Source of the DNA: Parvibaculum sp049651025
Lineage (GTDB): Bacteria; Pseudomonadota; Alphaproteobacteria; Parvibaculales; Parvibaculaceae
Length of the DNA: 64,000 bases
Direction: 5' to 3'
NCBI RefSeq assembly: GCF_049651025.1
Contig: NZ_JBASBH010000061.1
Span: 1-64,000 of the forward strand
Shown here: positions 1-8,711 of the stretch, piece after piece
How the letters are laid out: the number at the start of each line of letters is the position of its first letter
Numbering within the stretch: position 1 is the stretch's first letter
Translations under genes and position numbers: made by a program
The notes under the pieces: generated by a model
What the model saw: the letters and a program-made list of their open reading frames with translations, nothing else
Database searches by the model: none
Told to the model about the DNA's origin: nothing

Positions 1-51
1 GTTCGAGTTTCAGATCGGCGCAACGCGGATGCTGCGGATAAGGCGAGCGCG

Positions 52-933
52 CTAGAGCGTGGCGAAGAATGTGTCGATGGCGGTGAGCGCTTCCGCTTCG
101 TCGAGGAAGGGCACATGGCCGCGATCCTTGACGGTCACACCAGTGATTTTCGGATGCTGCTTTTCCATACGCTGCATCGTCTCGGCGCTCAGAATATCGG
201 AGTTCTCGCCGCGAATGACGAGAGCGGGCGCATGGCCCAGCGCCTTGAACTGCGGCCACATATCGGGAAGGGCACCGTTCGCCGCTTCCAGACCCTTGCG
301 CAATGCGGTGCCGATCTTGGCGTCATAGTCGATCTTCGGCACGCCGCCTTCTTCGGCGAAGGTGCGTCGTGCCTGCTCATACCAGTCGTCGCTGGTCAGG
401 GTGGGGAAGTCGCGCTCGTTCATCATGCGCAGCTTGAAGGCGGCTTCCGTCCAGGTGGCGGGCGCTTCCATCGCGCCGGCATATCCTGCAATGCGCTTCA
501 ACCCGTCGATTGAAACTTCAGGGCCGATATCGTTCAGCACGGCGCCGCGCACAGCGTTTGGTCGTTGGGCGGCAAGCAGCATGGTGACGATGCCGCCGCG
601 CGATGTGCCGATGAAGGCCGCCTGATGGATGCCGGCTGCGCCCATCAGATCGAGCACGTCGAGCATTTCGTTTTGCGGCGTGTAGTCGCTCCAGCTTTCG
701 CAATATTGCGAGCGGCCGCGGCCGCGCAAATCGGGGCAGAGGACGCGGCGCGTGGCAGAGAGATGGCTTGCCAGCGCCTCGAAGTCCTTGGAGTTCCGGG
801 TGAGGCCCGGCAGGCAGATTGCCGGGACCTGCTTCGAGGTGCGCTCGCCAAAGTCCTTGGCGAAGAGGCGCAGGCCGTCCTGCGATGTATAGAACAGATC
901 GCGGTAAGGGGCGGTCGATTGCATTGCAGTCAT
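52..933 (-). CDS. alpha/beta hydrolase fold protein
   Basis: A 293-residue alpha/beta hydrolase, probably a cytoplasmic esterase or lactonase-type enzyme; the substrate cannot be told. The nucleophile elbow reads GTSRGG with Ser at about residue 111, an early LPGLTRNS segment supplies the oxyanion region, and a late GHVPFLDE segment supplies the catalytic His. The length is normal for the family. Its ATG overlaps the stop of the upstream lytic transglycosylase gene by four bases (ATGA at 930-933), so the two are probably translated together. No signal peptide is visible. The family call is firm; the reaction is not. Confidence 0.85.
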   Translation of the reverse strand: MTAMQSTAPYRDLFYTSQDGLRLFAKDFGERTSKQVPAICLPGLTRNSKDFEALASHLSATRRVLCPDLRGRGRSQYCESWSDYTPQNEMLDVLDLMGAAGIHQAAFIGTSRGGIVTMLLAAQRPNAVRGAVLNDIGPEVSIDGLKRIAGYAGAMEAPATWTEAAFKLRMMNERDFPTLTSDDWYEQARRTFAEEGGVPKIDYDAKIGTALRKGLEAANGALPDMWPQFKALGHAPALVIRGENSDILSAETMQRMEKQHPKITGVTVKDRGHVPFLDEAEALTAIDTFFATL

Positions 934-3308
934 CGTTTGGCGTTTCCGCGCTTGGGCGGCAGCAGCGGCGTGCGCGCGTCTTCGGCAGCGTCGTTCAGGC
1001 TATGCACTGGCTTGGGCTGCGCTTGGGCCAGGGTTTCTTCCTCTTCGGTCACCGGGGCCATCGCCGATGCCGGAATAAGCGGCGAGGCGAGCGGTATCCT
1101 GCCGGGCACGCGAGCTGGCAATGTGATTGGCGCGCCCGTGTTGCGGCGGATGTCTTCGCTCAGGCGAATTTTCTGTGCGCTGCCGCTCAGGCGCGTTCTG
1201 TAGACTTCGAGATTTTCCATGACGCGCTGCACGTAGTTGCGCGTTTCGGAGAAGGGAATGTTTTCGATCCAGTCGATCGGATCGACGGCGGTGGAGCGCG
1301 GATCGCCGAACTGGCCCTGCCATTCGCCGACGCGGGATGCACCGGCGTTGTAAGCCGCGATGCTCATCACATAAGAGCCGCTATAGCCGTCGATCAGGTC
1401 GCCGAGATGCGCTGAGCCGAGCATGGCGTTATAGGCGGGGTCCGACGTCAGACGATTGACGGAGTAAGGCACCGAAATCTGGCGGGCAACGGCGCGGGCC
1501 GTGTTCGGCATGAGCTGCATCAATCCGCGTGCGCCCACGGGGCTCATGGCAGCGGGATCGAACTCGCTTTCCTGACGCGACAGGCCATAGACCAATGCCT
1601 TTTCGACGGGCGGGCCTTTGGCGGTGAAAGCAGGCATGGACGAAACGGGATAGGCGCGCTGCGGCAGAACCATGTTGCGCTGGGATGCGGTCTTGGCGAC
1701 GCGTAGCGACAGTTTCGGATCGTCGAAAGTGAGCGCCATATCCGCAAGCTGCACAAGCTCCTGCGGCGCTTCCAGAATATCGGCCAGATGCAGCATGAAG
1801 CTCCAGGCCTGACCGTCACGGCCGAGGTCATGCAATATCTGCGCGACATGCACGAGTTCGAGTTTCTTGAAGGCGGCCTTTTCGGCGGCGCTCGGCGTCG
1901 GGTCTTTGGGCAGGTGCAGACGCGCTTCGCCACTGCCGAAGCTTGCAAGCGCGACCGTGCCGAGCTGGCCATAGAAAGTCGTCGGATAGTGCGCGGCGAG
2001 GCGGTAGTAAAGCTCCGCCGTCTTCTTGTCGCCTTGTGCAGAGGCGGCGCGCGCGCACCAATATTCGGCGCGTGCTTTGCTGATGGGCGTTGAGACCGCA
2101 TCCTTGAGGCGCAGGAAATGCGCCAGCGCATCGCCGGGCTTGTTGAGGTATTGCAGCGCGATCCAGCCGCTCATGAATTCGGCGTCGGCGTAATCCGCGC
2201 CTTCCTTCAGCCCATGCTTCGAGACGATGCTGTAGGCCTCTTTGTACTGGCCGAGGTTCAGCGCGACGCGAGCCGCAATCTTGCGTTCGACCCACCAGGC
2301 ATCGATGCTCACCGCCTGATGCGGTTTGCCAGGCGCGGTCAGGATGAGCGGCAGGGTGGCTGCGTCATTGCCGCGTTTACGCTCGTAGCGGATGCGGTCG
2401 AAGAGGAGGCCGGTATCGCTTTTCAGCGATGTCGGCACGCGCGACAGAGCGTCGTCGGCAAGGTCTGAACGGTTCATCAGGCGGATGCGCGCCTCGGTCA
2501 GCGCCTTGGCACCCTCGCCGATAAGTGCCGCCGTTGTCTTGGCCTCGGTGGTGCGTTTATCTGCAAGCAGGCGGTCGAGCCGCGCCTTGTGGATGGAGGA
2601 TGTGAGCAAGCCCCGGAAGTTCACCAGGATTTCCTTCTGGCGGGCGGGGGAAAAATCGTCTTCAGCCCAGGCGCGCTGGATCCAGTTTTTTCCGCTTTCC
2701 TTGTCCCCGGAGGCAATCAGCGCCTGACCGAAGCGAATCTTGCCGTCGCCGGTCAGCGGCGGATGGGAACTGAACCAGGTGATTGTGTCCTGATTGCTTT
2801 TGGGAGACGCGAGCAGCGCCTCTTCAGCGCGGCGGTTCAGGAGCGCCTGGCGAGGCCAGTCGGGATTTTGTTCCTGAAAGGCCACGATCTCGGCCAGCGT
2901 GGCACCTGAATCCTGCGCGACAAGGCGCGACCAGAGAATGAGCTTTGCAGCCGCCGGGTCGTTCAGGCGCTTCATGTGCCGCATCGCTTCCGGCCAGTTT
3001 TTCCGGTCGGCCTCGTTGAAAGCGTCGGAAATGGCAGCGAGATCGGCGGCGGTCAGCAGCGTCGAGGTAACGCTGGCGAGATGGCGCTTGGGTTTTACCG
3101 GAACGGCCTTGGCGGTCTTTTTATGGTGCACCGCCTTTTTGGCGTGCGGCTTTGCCTTGGGCTTTTTTGAGGTTTCAGCCGCCTTGTGCGCCTTATGCGT
3201 TTTTGTCGCAGTCTGGGCGCTGGCGGAATCGTGCGACCCGAGCATGAGCGCGGCCGCGAGCGTGAGCGCCATCAAGGGCGCAAAAAGCACCTGCTTCAGA
3301 CACGACAT
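930..3308 (-). CDS. soluble lytic murein transglycosylase (SLT family)
   Basis: A periplasmic enzyme that cleaves peptidoglycan glycan strands to 1,6-anhydromuropeptides. I start it at the ATG at 3308, where the protein opens with a signal peptide (charged start, hydrophobic core, cut near ASAQT), rather than at an upstream TTG at 3332. Residues about 33-75 form a Lys/Ala/His-rich linker. A long helical-repeat middle follows. The SLT domain lies at about 562-702 with catalytic Glu in SRQESEFDP, then GLMQLMPNTA and AYNAG. A Pro-rich tail of about 90 residues ends the protein. The 792-residue length is somewhat longer than E. coli Slt70 because of the linker and tail. It is the first gene of a two-gene unit with the hydrolase. 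Confidence 0.9.
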   Translation of the reverse strand: MSCLKQVLFAPLMALTLAAALMLGSHDSASAQTATKTHKAHKAAETSKKPKAKPHAKKAVHHKKTAKAVPVKPKRHLASVTSTLLTAADLAAISDAFNEADRKNWPEAMRHMKRLNDPAAAKLILWSRLVAQDSGATLAEIVAFQEQNPDWPRQALLNRRAEEALLASPKSNQDTITWFSSHPPLTGDGKIRFGQALIASGDKESGKNWIQRAWAEDDFSPARQKEILVNFRGLLTSSIHKARLDRLLADKRTTEAKTTAALIGEGAKALTEARIRLMNRSDLADDALSRVPTSLKSDTGLLFDRIRYERKRGNDAATLPLILTAPGKPHQAVSIDAWWVERKIAARVALNLGQYKEAYSIVSKHGLKEGADYADAEFMSGWIALQYLNKPGDALAHFLRLKDAVSTPISKARAEYWCARAASAQGDKKTAELYYRLAAHYPTTFYGQLGTVALASFGSGEARLHLPKDPTPSAAEKAAFKKLELVHVAQILHDLGRDGQAWSFMLHLADILEAPQELVQLADMALTFDDPKLSLRVAKTASQRNMVLPQRAYPVSSMPAFTAKGPPVEKALVYGLSRQESEFDPAAMSPVGARGLMQLMPNTARAVARQISVPYSVNRLTSDPAYNAMLGSAHLGDLIDGYSGSYVMSIAAYNAGASRVGEWQGQFGDPRSTAVDPIDWIENIPFSETRNYVQRVMENLEVYRTRLSGSAQKIRLSEDIRRNTGAPITLPARVPGRIPLASPLIPASAMAPVTEEEETLAQAQPKPVHSLNDAAEDARTPLLPPKRGNAKR

Positions 3309-3387
3309 TCTGGTACACGCCTGATCCGGCAATGGAGCCGCCTAATCTTGTTAAATTGCCGGATGCCCCCGGCGCCAATGCTTGTCG

Positions 3388-3417
3388 TTGAACTTCCCTT
3401 AGGCACAAGGGCTATTC
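3388..3417 (+). promoter_or_regulatory. possible dapA promoter
   Basis: TTGAAC at 3388-3393 and CTATTC at 3412-3417, 18 bases apart, lie in the gap between the divergent transglycosylase and dapA genes. Both boxes are weak matches to the sigma-70 pattern, so this is tentative. Confidence 0.25.
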
Positions 3418-3583
3418 CACGGCAGATTATCGTTTATTGAGTCTACCAACGTGCTAACAAGCGGGGCAACTGCACGCAAGGTCACAACTCGGTTTCAGGC
3501 CAGTTTCCTTGCCGCTTCCACGGCTTATGGTTATCTTGCGCGCCGCCTTGCCACTTGAGAGCGGGCTATTGGAGCAAATGAAG

Positions 3584-4459
3584 ATGTTCAAGGGATCGTT
3601 CGTCGCCCTCATCACCCCGTTTCGGGACGGCAAGGTTGATGAGGAGGCGTTCGCCAAATTGGTGGAGTGGCAGATTGCCGAAGGCACGCATGGGCTGGTC
3701 CCTTGCGGCACGACGGGCGAGTCGCCGACGCTCAGCCATGAGGAGCACAAGCGCGTCGTCGAGATTTGCGTCGAGGTGACGAAGAAGCGCGTGCCGGTTA
3801 TAGCCGGTGCGGGGTCGAACAATACGGTCGAGGCGATCGAGCTGACGCGTTTTGCCAAGGATGTTGGCGCGGATGCAGTGCTCAGTGTGACTGGCTATTA
3901 CAACAAGCCCTCGCAGGAAGGCCAGTATCAGCACTTCAAGGCGATCAGCGACGCCGTCGATTTGCCGATTTTCCTCTACAATATTCCGGGCCGCAATATC
4001 GTGGACATCAGCGTTGAGACGATGGTGCGCCTCGCCGAACTGAAGAATGTCGTCGGCGTCAAAGATGCGACCTCCAATCTTGCGCGCACCAGCATGCAGC
4101 GCCACCTGATCGGCAAGGATTTCATTCAGTTGTCAGGTGAAGATGCATCCTCGCTCGGCTTCAACGCGCATGGCGGCGTCGGCTCCATTTCTGTAACGGC
4201 CAATGTGGCGCCGAAACTCTGCGCGGAATTCCAGACGGCGACGCTCAAGGGCGATTTCGCGCGCGCGCTGGAGCTTCAGGATCGTCTGATGCCGCTCCAC
4301 AATGCGATGTTCCTTGAGCCGAGCCCCGGTCCGGTGAAATACGCAGCGAGCCTGCTCGGTCTTTGCCGCGACGAAATTCGTCTGCCGATGACATCGGTTA
4401 CTGAGCCTGTTCAGGTGAAAGTGCGCGAAGCTATGCGGCATGCGGGTCTGCTGAACTGA
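3584..4459 (+). CDS. dapA: 4-hydroxy-tetrahydrodipicolinate synthase
   Basis: Condenses pyruvate with aspartate semialdehyde, the first committed step to diaminopimelate and lysine, in the cytoplasm. It opens MFKGSFVALITPF, as DapA proteins do, and carries GTTGESPTL, the GAGSNNT segment, YNIPGR with the catalytic Tyr, and the Schiff-base Lys in GVKDAT. I chose the ATG at 3584 because GGAG at 3571-3574 lies nine bases upstream; the ATG at 3578 is too close to it. The 291 residues match E. coli DapA in length. smpB follows after 23 bases, a common alphaproteobacterial pairing. Confidence 0.96.
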   Translation: MFKGSFVALITPFRDGKVDEEAFAKLVEWQIAEGTHGLVPCGTTGESPTLSHEEHKRVVEICVEVTKKRVPVIAGAGSNNTVEAIELTRFAKDVGADAVLSVTGYYNKPSQEGQYQHFKAISDAVDLPIFLYNIPGRNIVDISVETMVRLAELKNVVGVKDATSNLARTSMQRHLIGKDFIQLSGEDASSLGFNAHGGVGSISVTANVAPKLCAEFQTATLKGDFARALELQDRLMPLHNAMFLEPSPGPVKYAASLLGLCRDEIRLPMTSVTEPVQVKVREAMRHAGLLN

Positions 4460-4482
4460 CCCTCGACACCAACTGAGGGAAC

Positions 4483-4980
4483 ATGTCCTCCAAAAGCGGC
4501 GGCGCAAAAAAGAAGCTCGGCGACGGCAAGAAGATCATTGCCGACAACCGTAAGGCTCGCTTTCACTATTCGATCTCCGACACGTTCGAAGCGGGTGTGG
4601 AGCTGCATGGCACTGAGGTGAAGTCGCTTCGCGTCGGGCATGGCAGCCTGAATGAGGCCTATGCCCAGCCGACGAAGCAGGGCGAGATCATGCTGCTCAA
4701 CGCCTATATTCCCGTCTATCTGCAGGCGCATCAGTTCAACCACGAGACAAGGCGGCCGCGAAAGCTGCTGCTGCATCGCCGTGAGATCGACAAGCTTTCG
4801 CAGGCTGTGCAGCGTCAGGGCATGACGCTTGTGCCGCTGAAGATGTATTTCAACGACAAGGGCCGCGTGAAGGTCGAGCTTGGGCTTGCCGAGGGTAAGA
4901 AGCTCGCCGACAAGCGCGAGACGGAGAAGCAACGCGACTGGCAGCGCGACAAGGCGCGCCTGATGCGTGAGAAGGGCTGA
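4483..4980 (+). CDS. smpB: SsrA-binding protein SmpB
   Basis: Binds tmRNA and brings it to stalled ribosomes in trans-translation. The 165-residue protein has the SmpB core: NRKARFHY near the start, GTEVKSLR, the segment reading ARPRKLLLH-like (here RRPRKLLLHRREI), LVPLKMYFNDKGRVKVELGLA, and a basic C-terminal tail rich in Lys and Arg that enters the decoding centre. A good ribosome site (TGAGGGA) precedes the ATG. The N-terminus carries a short Ser/Gly/Lys-rich extension. The tmRNA gene itself is not in this window. Confidence 0.97.
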   Translation: MSSKSGGAKKKLGDGKKIIADNRKARFHYSISDTFEAGVELHGTEVKSLRVGHGSLNEAYAQPTKQGEIMLLNAYIPVYLQAHQFNHETRRPRKLLLHRREIDKLSQAVQRQGMTLVPLKMYFNDKGRVKVELGLAEGKKLADKRETEKQRDWQRDKARLMREKG

Positions 4981-4986
4981 AGCCCG

Positions 4987-5892
4987 TTGCGCGCCCTTGT
5001 TCAGTGGATTTTCAACCGCCCCTACCTGCTGCTTTTCTTGACGGCACTTTTCTGGAGCGGCAATGCCATTGTCGGGCGCGCGGTCATCGACACCATGCCG
5101 CCCATCGGGCTTGCCTTCTGGCGCTGGTTTCTCGCCTTTCTGATCGTGCTTCCTTTCGCGATTCGGCCTCTCATGGCCGACGCGCAGGTGCTCAAGGCCT
5201 ATTGGCTCAGGATTGTGGTTCTCGGCCTTCTCGGCATTTCCACCTTCAATGCATGCCTCTATATCGGGCTGCACAGCACGCAGGCGATCAATAGCGGCGT
5301 GCTGCAATCGGTCATGCCGATGCTGATCGTCGGCATGACGGCGCTTTTGGGAGAGCGCCCGACCGCGCGGCAGCTTGTCGGCATTGTCGTCGCGCTTGTC
5401 GGCGTCTTCGTCATGCTGTTTCGCGCCGACCCCGCGCTTATGGCGGCGTTTTCGTTCAATCCGGGCGATGTGTGGATTCTCGCAGGCGTCGTGGTTTATG
5501 CCGTCTATTCGGTCGGGCTGCGATGGCGGCCGCAGCTCAACCCGTTGAGCTTCGTTGCCGCGACCTTTGCTGTCGGCTGGCTTTCCATGCTGCCGCTTTA
5601 CATCACGGAGACGATGAACGGCGATCCGGTCACGCTATTGCCCATCAATCTCGCAGCCATCGGCTATGTCGCGATTTTCCCGTCGCTTGTCGCCTATCTG
5701 TGTTTCAACCGTGGTGTCGAGCTGCTGGGGGCATCGCGCGCGGGGATTACGCTCTATCTCGTCCCGATGATCGTGAGCCTGCTCGCAATCCTGCTGCTCG
5801 GCGAACCGTTTCACCTCTACCATGCAGCGGGCATGGCGCTTATTCTGGGTGGTGTCGGTTTTGCCGAAAGCAGGCGGAAGGATCAGCAATGA
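4987..5892 (+). CDS. EamA/DMT-family transporter
   Basis: An integral inner-membrane protein of the drug/metabolite transporter superfamily, with about ten hydrophobic helices in two EamA repeats (roughly residues 13-145 and 160-295). Typical landmarks are FWSGNAIVGRAV in helix 1 and the ALLGERPTARQLVGIVVALVGV segment closing the first repeat, echoed by LLLGEPFHLYHAAGMALILGG in the second. The substrate cannot be predicted. The start is a TTG six bases after the smpB stop, with no good internal ATG. Its stop overlaps the next gene's ATG (ATGA at 5889-5892), indicating translational coupling. Confidence 0.88.
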   Translation: MRALVQWIFNRPYLLLFLTALFWSGNAIVGRAVIDTMPPIGLAFWRWFLAFLIVLPFAIRPLMADAQVLKAYWLRIVVLGLLGISTFNACLYIGLHSTQAINSGVLQSVMPMLIVGMTALLGERPTARQLVGIVVALVGVFVMLFRADPALMAAFSFNPGDVWILAGVVVYAVYSVGLRWRPQLNPLSFVAATFAVGWLSMLPLYITETMNGDPVTLLPINLAAIGYVAIFPSLVAYLCFNRGVELLGASRAGITLYLVPMIVSLLAILLLGEPFHLYHAAGMALILGGVGFAESRRKDQQ

Positions 5893-6560
5893 GCGATGAC
5901 AACAAGCCGGGTCTGATCGGGCAGATCAAGGACAAGCTGATCCGCTCGAAAGAAAAGACGGCGGAGGCGGGCAGGCACCTGACGGGGCGCGTCGATAACG
6001 ACCATGCGAACCGCTTGCCGCCCGGCCAGCATCTTGTCGACAAATGGCCCGTGCTCGATCTCGGCATTCAGCCGGAGCTTCCGCTGGATACATGGCGGCT
6101 TGCCGTTGACGGGCTTGTCGAACATCCGCTCACATGGACCTTTGATGAATTCATGTCGCTGCCGCAGGAGCGCTTCGTCAGCGACATTCATTGCGTGACG
6201 ACATGGAGCCGTTACGACAATCGATGGGATGGCGTTTCATCGAAGACGATTCTCGATTTCGTGAAGCCGAAGGCGGATGCCCGCCACGTCATTTTTCATT
6301 CGTATGATGGCTATACGACGAACATCAAACTCGAGGTCTTCGCCGAGCCGGATGTCATCATCGCCCATAGCTGGGAAGGCGCGCGGCTGACGCGCGAGCA
6401 TGGCGGCCCCGTTCGCGCCATAGTTCCGCAATGGTATTTCTGGAAGAGCGCGAAGTGGATCCGCCGGATCGAATTCAGCGCGACGGACAAGCCCGGTTTC
6501 TGGGAAGAGCGCGGCTATCACAATGAAGCCGATCCGTGGACGGAACAGCGGTATAGCTGA
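5889..6560 (+). CDS. sulfite-oxidase-like molybdopterin-dependent oxidoreductase
   Basis: A 223-residue protein of the oxidoreductase molybdopterin-binding domain family (sulfite oxidase/YedY superfamily). The core has the Mo-ligand Cys in SDIHCVTTWSRYDN, then SYDGYTTNI, HSWEGARLTREHGGP and the WKSAKWIRRIEF segment. No Tat or Sec signal is visible, so unlike YedY (MsrP) it probably acts in the cytoplasm. The physiological substrate of this cytoplasmic group is not known to me. It is coupled to the DMT transporter through an ATGA overlap. A hairpin repeat follows its stop. Confidence 0.85.
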   Translation: MSDDNKPGLIGQIKDKLIRSKEKTAEAGRHLTGRVDNDHANRLPPGQHLVDKWPVLDLGIQPELPLDTWRLAVDGLVEHPLTWTFDEFMSLPQERFVSDIHCVTTWSRYDNRWDGVSSKTILDFVKPKADARHVIFHSYDGYTTNIKLEVFAEPDVIIAHSWEGARLTREHGGPVRAIVPQWYFWKSAKWIRRIEFSATDKPGFWEERGYHNEADPWTEQRYS

Positions 6561-6572
6561 CGCTGTTTCTGG

Positions 6573-6604
6573 CCCTCTCCCTCCGGGAGAGGGTTGGGTG
6601 AGGG
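6573..6604. repeat. CCCTCTCCC/GGGAGAGGG hairpin repeat
   Basis: CCCTCTCCC (6573-6581) and GGGAGAGGG (6585-6593) form a nine-base perfect stem with a three-base loop, followed by GGGTGAGGG (6596-6604), which can also pair with the first arm. It sits between convergent genes, 12 bases past one stop and 8 bases before the other. Hairpins of this CCCTCTCCC type are common dispersed intergenic elements in proteobacteria, and the position fits a bidirectional terminator or REP-like element. Confidence 0.55.
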
Positions 6605-6611
6605 ACTTCCC

Positions 6612-7280
6612 TCATGCCTTGTCCAGATAAGCCCGAATATCCTTGAACACGGCGTGGAACATTTCCGGCGTGAGGCGGCGCGTGTTGGTGTTGTAGCGCG
6701 AGCAGTGATAGCTGTCGAAAAGATGAATTCCGCTGCCCATGTCGTGGCTCGCCTGATGGGCGAAAGCGAATTTCGAGCGTCTCAGGCCGTTTGTCGTGAC
6801 GATGCTTTCATGGGCAATGCGGCCAAGCGCCAGAACGGCTTTCAATTTCGGCATCGCGGAAAAACGCGCCTTCAAAAACTGCTGGCAGGTGTTTGACTCA
6901 AGCGGCGTCGGCTTGTTTTGCGGCGGCACGCAGCGCACCGCGTTTGTAATCATGGCGTCGACAAGCATCAGCCCATCGTCAGGCCGCGCATCAAAATGAC
7001 CTTTTGCAAAACCGTATTCGATCAGCGTCGAGTAAAGGAGGTCGCCGGCAAAATCACCTGTGAAGGGGCGCCCGGTGCGGTTCGCGCCCTGAACGCCCGG
7101 CGCGAGGCCGACAATCAGAAGCCGCGCGTCTTCCGTGCCGAAGGACGGCACGGGGCCGTTGAACCAGTCGGGATGCGCGGCCTGATTGGCGTGCCGATAG
7201 GCGACGAGGCGCGGGCAAAGCGGGCAGTCGCGTGGCGGCTCTGTCGGCGATGCAGGATTCAAGGCTGAAACGTTTGCCAT
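6612..7280 (-). CDS. family 5 uracil-DNA glycosylase (UdgB type)
   Basis: Removes uracil and other deaminated bases from DNA in base-excision repair. The 222-residue protein shows the UDGb signature: motif A GLAPGVQGANRTGRPFTGD and a late motif DSYHCSRYNTNTRRLTP. Paired cysteines early (CPLC) plus later ones (near RCVPP and NTCQQF) suit the Fe-S cluster of this family. It starts with the ATG immediately after the stop of the NYN-domain gene, with no gap, so both are probably on one transcript. The family call is strong because motif A and the final motif differ from family 4 enzymes. Confidence 0.9.
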   Translation of the reverse strand: MANVSALNPASPTEPPRDCPLCPRLVAYRHANQAAHPDWFNGPVPSFGTEDARLLIVGLAPGVQGANRTGRPFTGDFAGDLLYSTLIEYGFAKGHFDARPDDGLMLVDAMITNAVRCVPPQNKPTPLESNTCQQFLKARFSAMPKLKAVLALGRIAHESIVTTNGLRRSKFAFAHQASHDMGSGIHLFDSYHCSRYNTNTRRLTPEMFHAVFKDIRAYLDKA

Positions 7281-7940
7281 TCAGGCGCGCGCGGGCAAAT
7301 CGTCGTCGTCATCTTCATCGTCGTCATACTCATATTCGTCGTCATCTTCATCGATGGCATTTGGCTGCGGCGCCGTCTGTGCGGGATGGCGCGCGGGCTG
7401 ATGATTGCCGTCGCCGCTGCGGCCAATGGCGGCGCGCATCGTATCGAGATCGACGAACTGGTCTGCCTGGCGGCGCAATTCGTCGGCGATCATGGGCGGC
7501 GAGCTGCGTGTCGTCGAAATGACGGTGACGCGTTTGCCCTTGCGCTGCACGGCATCGACGAGGCGACGGAAGTCGCCATCGCCGGAGAAGAGGACGAGGT
7601 GATCGATATTCGGCGCCATCTCCATCGCATCGATGGCAAGCTCGATATCCATATTGCCTTTGATGCGGCGGCGGCCCTGCGCGTCGGTGAATTCCTTGGC
7701 GGGCTTCGTCACGACCGAGTAGCCGTTATAGTCGAGCCAGTCGATCAGGGGGCGCAACGGGGAGTAATCCTGATCCTCGAGCAGTGCGGTGTAGTAGAAC
7801 GCGCGGATCAGCGTGCCCTTGCTGCGGAAATGTTCGAGCAGGCGCTTGTAGTCGATATCGAAATTGAGGCCGCGAGCGGCTGAGTAGAGATTGGCACCAT
7901 CGATAAAAAGGGCGATCCGTTCCTGCGGATAAAAATTCAT
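7281..7940 (-). CDS. NYN-domain (LabA/DUF88) protein with acidic tail
   Basis: A 219-residue PIN-like NYN-domain protein, a family of predicted or proven RNA nucleases. The opening IALFIDGANLY holds the first catalytic Asp; GNMDIELAIDAM and LFSGDGDFRRLVD hold further acidic residues; GKRVTVIST closes the fold. The last 30 or so residues are a run of Asp/Glu/Tyr encoded by a GTC/ATC-rich repeat. I chose the ATG at 7940 because the NYN domain starts right after it; an in-frame start at 8003 would add residues without family similarity. The target RNA is unknown. Confidence 0.85.
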   Translation of the reverse strand: MNFYPQERIALFIDGANLYSAARGLNFDIDYKRLLEHFRSKGTLIRAFYYTALLEDQDYSPLRPLIDWLDYNGYSVVTKPAKEFTDAQGRRRIKGNMDIELAIDAMEMAPNIDHLVLFSGDGDFRRLVDAVQRKGKRVTVISTTRSSPPMIADELRRQADQFVDLDTMRAAIGRSGDGNHQPARHPAQTAPQPNAIDEDDDEYEYDDDEDDDDDLPARA

Positions 7941-8065
7941 CGGCTCTGCCTGTATATGCTTACGATTGAAATATGAGATGCGGGGTCTTTTTATATGCAA
8001 CACAAGCTATAGAAAGGGCGGCGTTTTTGGAACGGCTTTCGAGCGGCGCTTGCCGGGTGTTTTGA

Positions 8066-8611
8066 ATGATCCTCATCGGAATGGGCGCAAACCTGCCGAC
8101 GGTTTACGGCGAGCCACGCGACACGCTCAAGGCGGCGATTGCCGCCATGCCTGCTTTCGGCATTTCAATCCGCAAATGCTCTTCCTTCTATCTGACGCCC
8201 GCCATGGCCGAATATGTCCAGCCGCCCTATGTGAATGCGGTCGCCTCCATCGAGACGGCGCTGCCGGCTCCCGACCTGCTTGCGGCCTTGCACCGGGTCG
8301 AGGCCATGTTCGGGCGGGTCCGGGAGGCCCGCTGGGCGCCACGGACGCTCGATCTCGATTTGCTCGATTATGACGGGGAGGTCGTGGTCGCGACGGGACC
8401 TCGCGGGCTGGAAGCGGGGCCAGGGGTGCTTCCCATGGCGCTGCCGCATCCGGGCATGGCCGAACGGGGGTTTGTGCTTGTTCCGCTGCTCGAAATTGCC
8501 CCGGAATGGCGCCATCCCGTGCTGGGCGAGGGAGCGGCAAGGCTTATCGAGGAGGTCAAGGCGGGGCAAGGCGCTGCCGCAATCGCCGAAATCGAGCGTC
8601 TCCCGGCCTGA
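8066..8611 (+). CDS. folK: 6-hydroxymethyl-7,8-dihydropterin pyrophosphokinase
   Basis: Transfers pyrophosphate from ATP to 6-hydroxymethyl-7,8-dihydropterin in folate synthesis. The 181-residue protein opens MILIGMGANLP and has the SSFYLTPA segment, YVNAVASIET and the diagnostic RWAPRTLDLDLL with the two Mg-binding Asp residues, then LPHPGMAERGFVLVPLLEI. The family is normally about 160-180 residues. It lies alone between the divergent NYN gene and rpoZ; folP and folB are not here. Confidence 0.95.
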   Translation: MILIGMGANLPTVYGEPRDTLKAAIAAMPAFGISIRKCSSFYLTPAMAEYVQPPYVNAVASIETALPAPDLLAALHRVEAMFGRVREARWAPRTLDLDLLDYDGEVVVATGPRGLEAGPGVLPMALPHPGMAERGFVLVPLLEIAPEWRHPVLGEGAARLIEEVKAGQGAAAIAEIERLPA

Positions 8612-8648
8612 TTGGCACCAAATCGCGGCTCTAACAGCCTGTTTTGCC

Positions 8649-8677
8649 TTGCCTTCTCATGGCTGAGCCCCTAAATA
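8649..8677 (+). promoter_or_regulatory. predicted rpoZ promoter
   Basis: TTGCCT at 8649-8654 and TAAATA at 8672-8677, 17 bases apart, end 34 bases before the rpoZ ATG. Spacing is ideal and the boxes match sigma-70 at most key positions. Confidence 0.45.
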
Positions 8678-8711
8678 CCCGGTAACCCATACTTACCCCG
8701 GAGTCCGTCCT

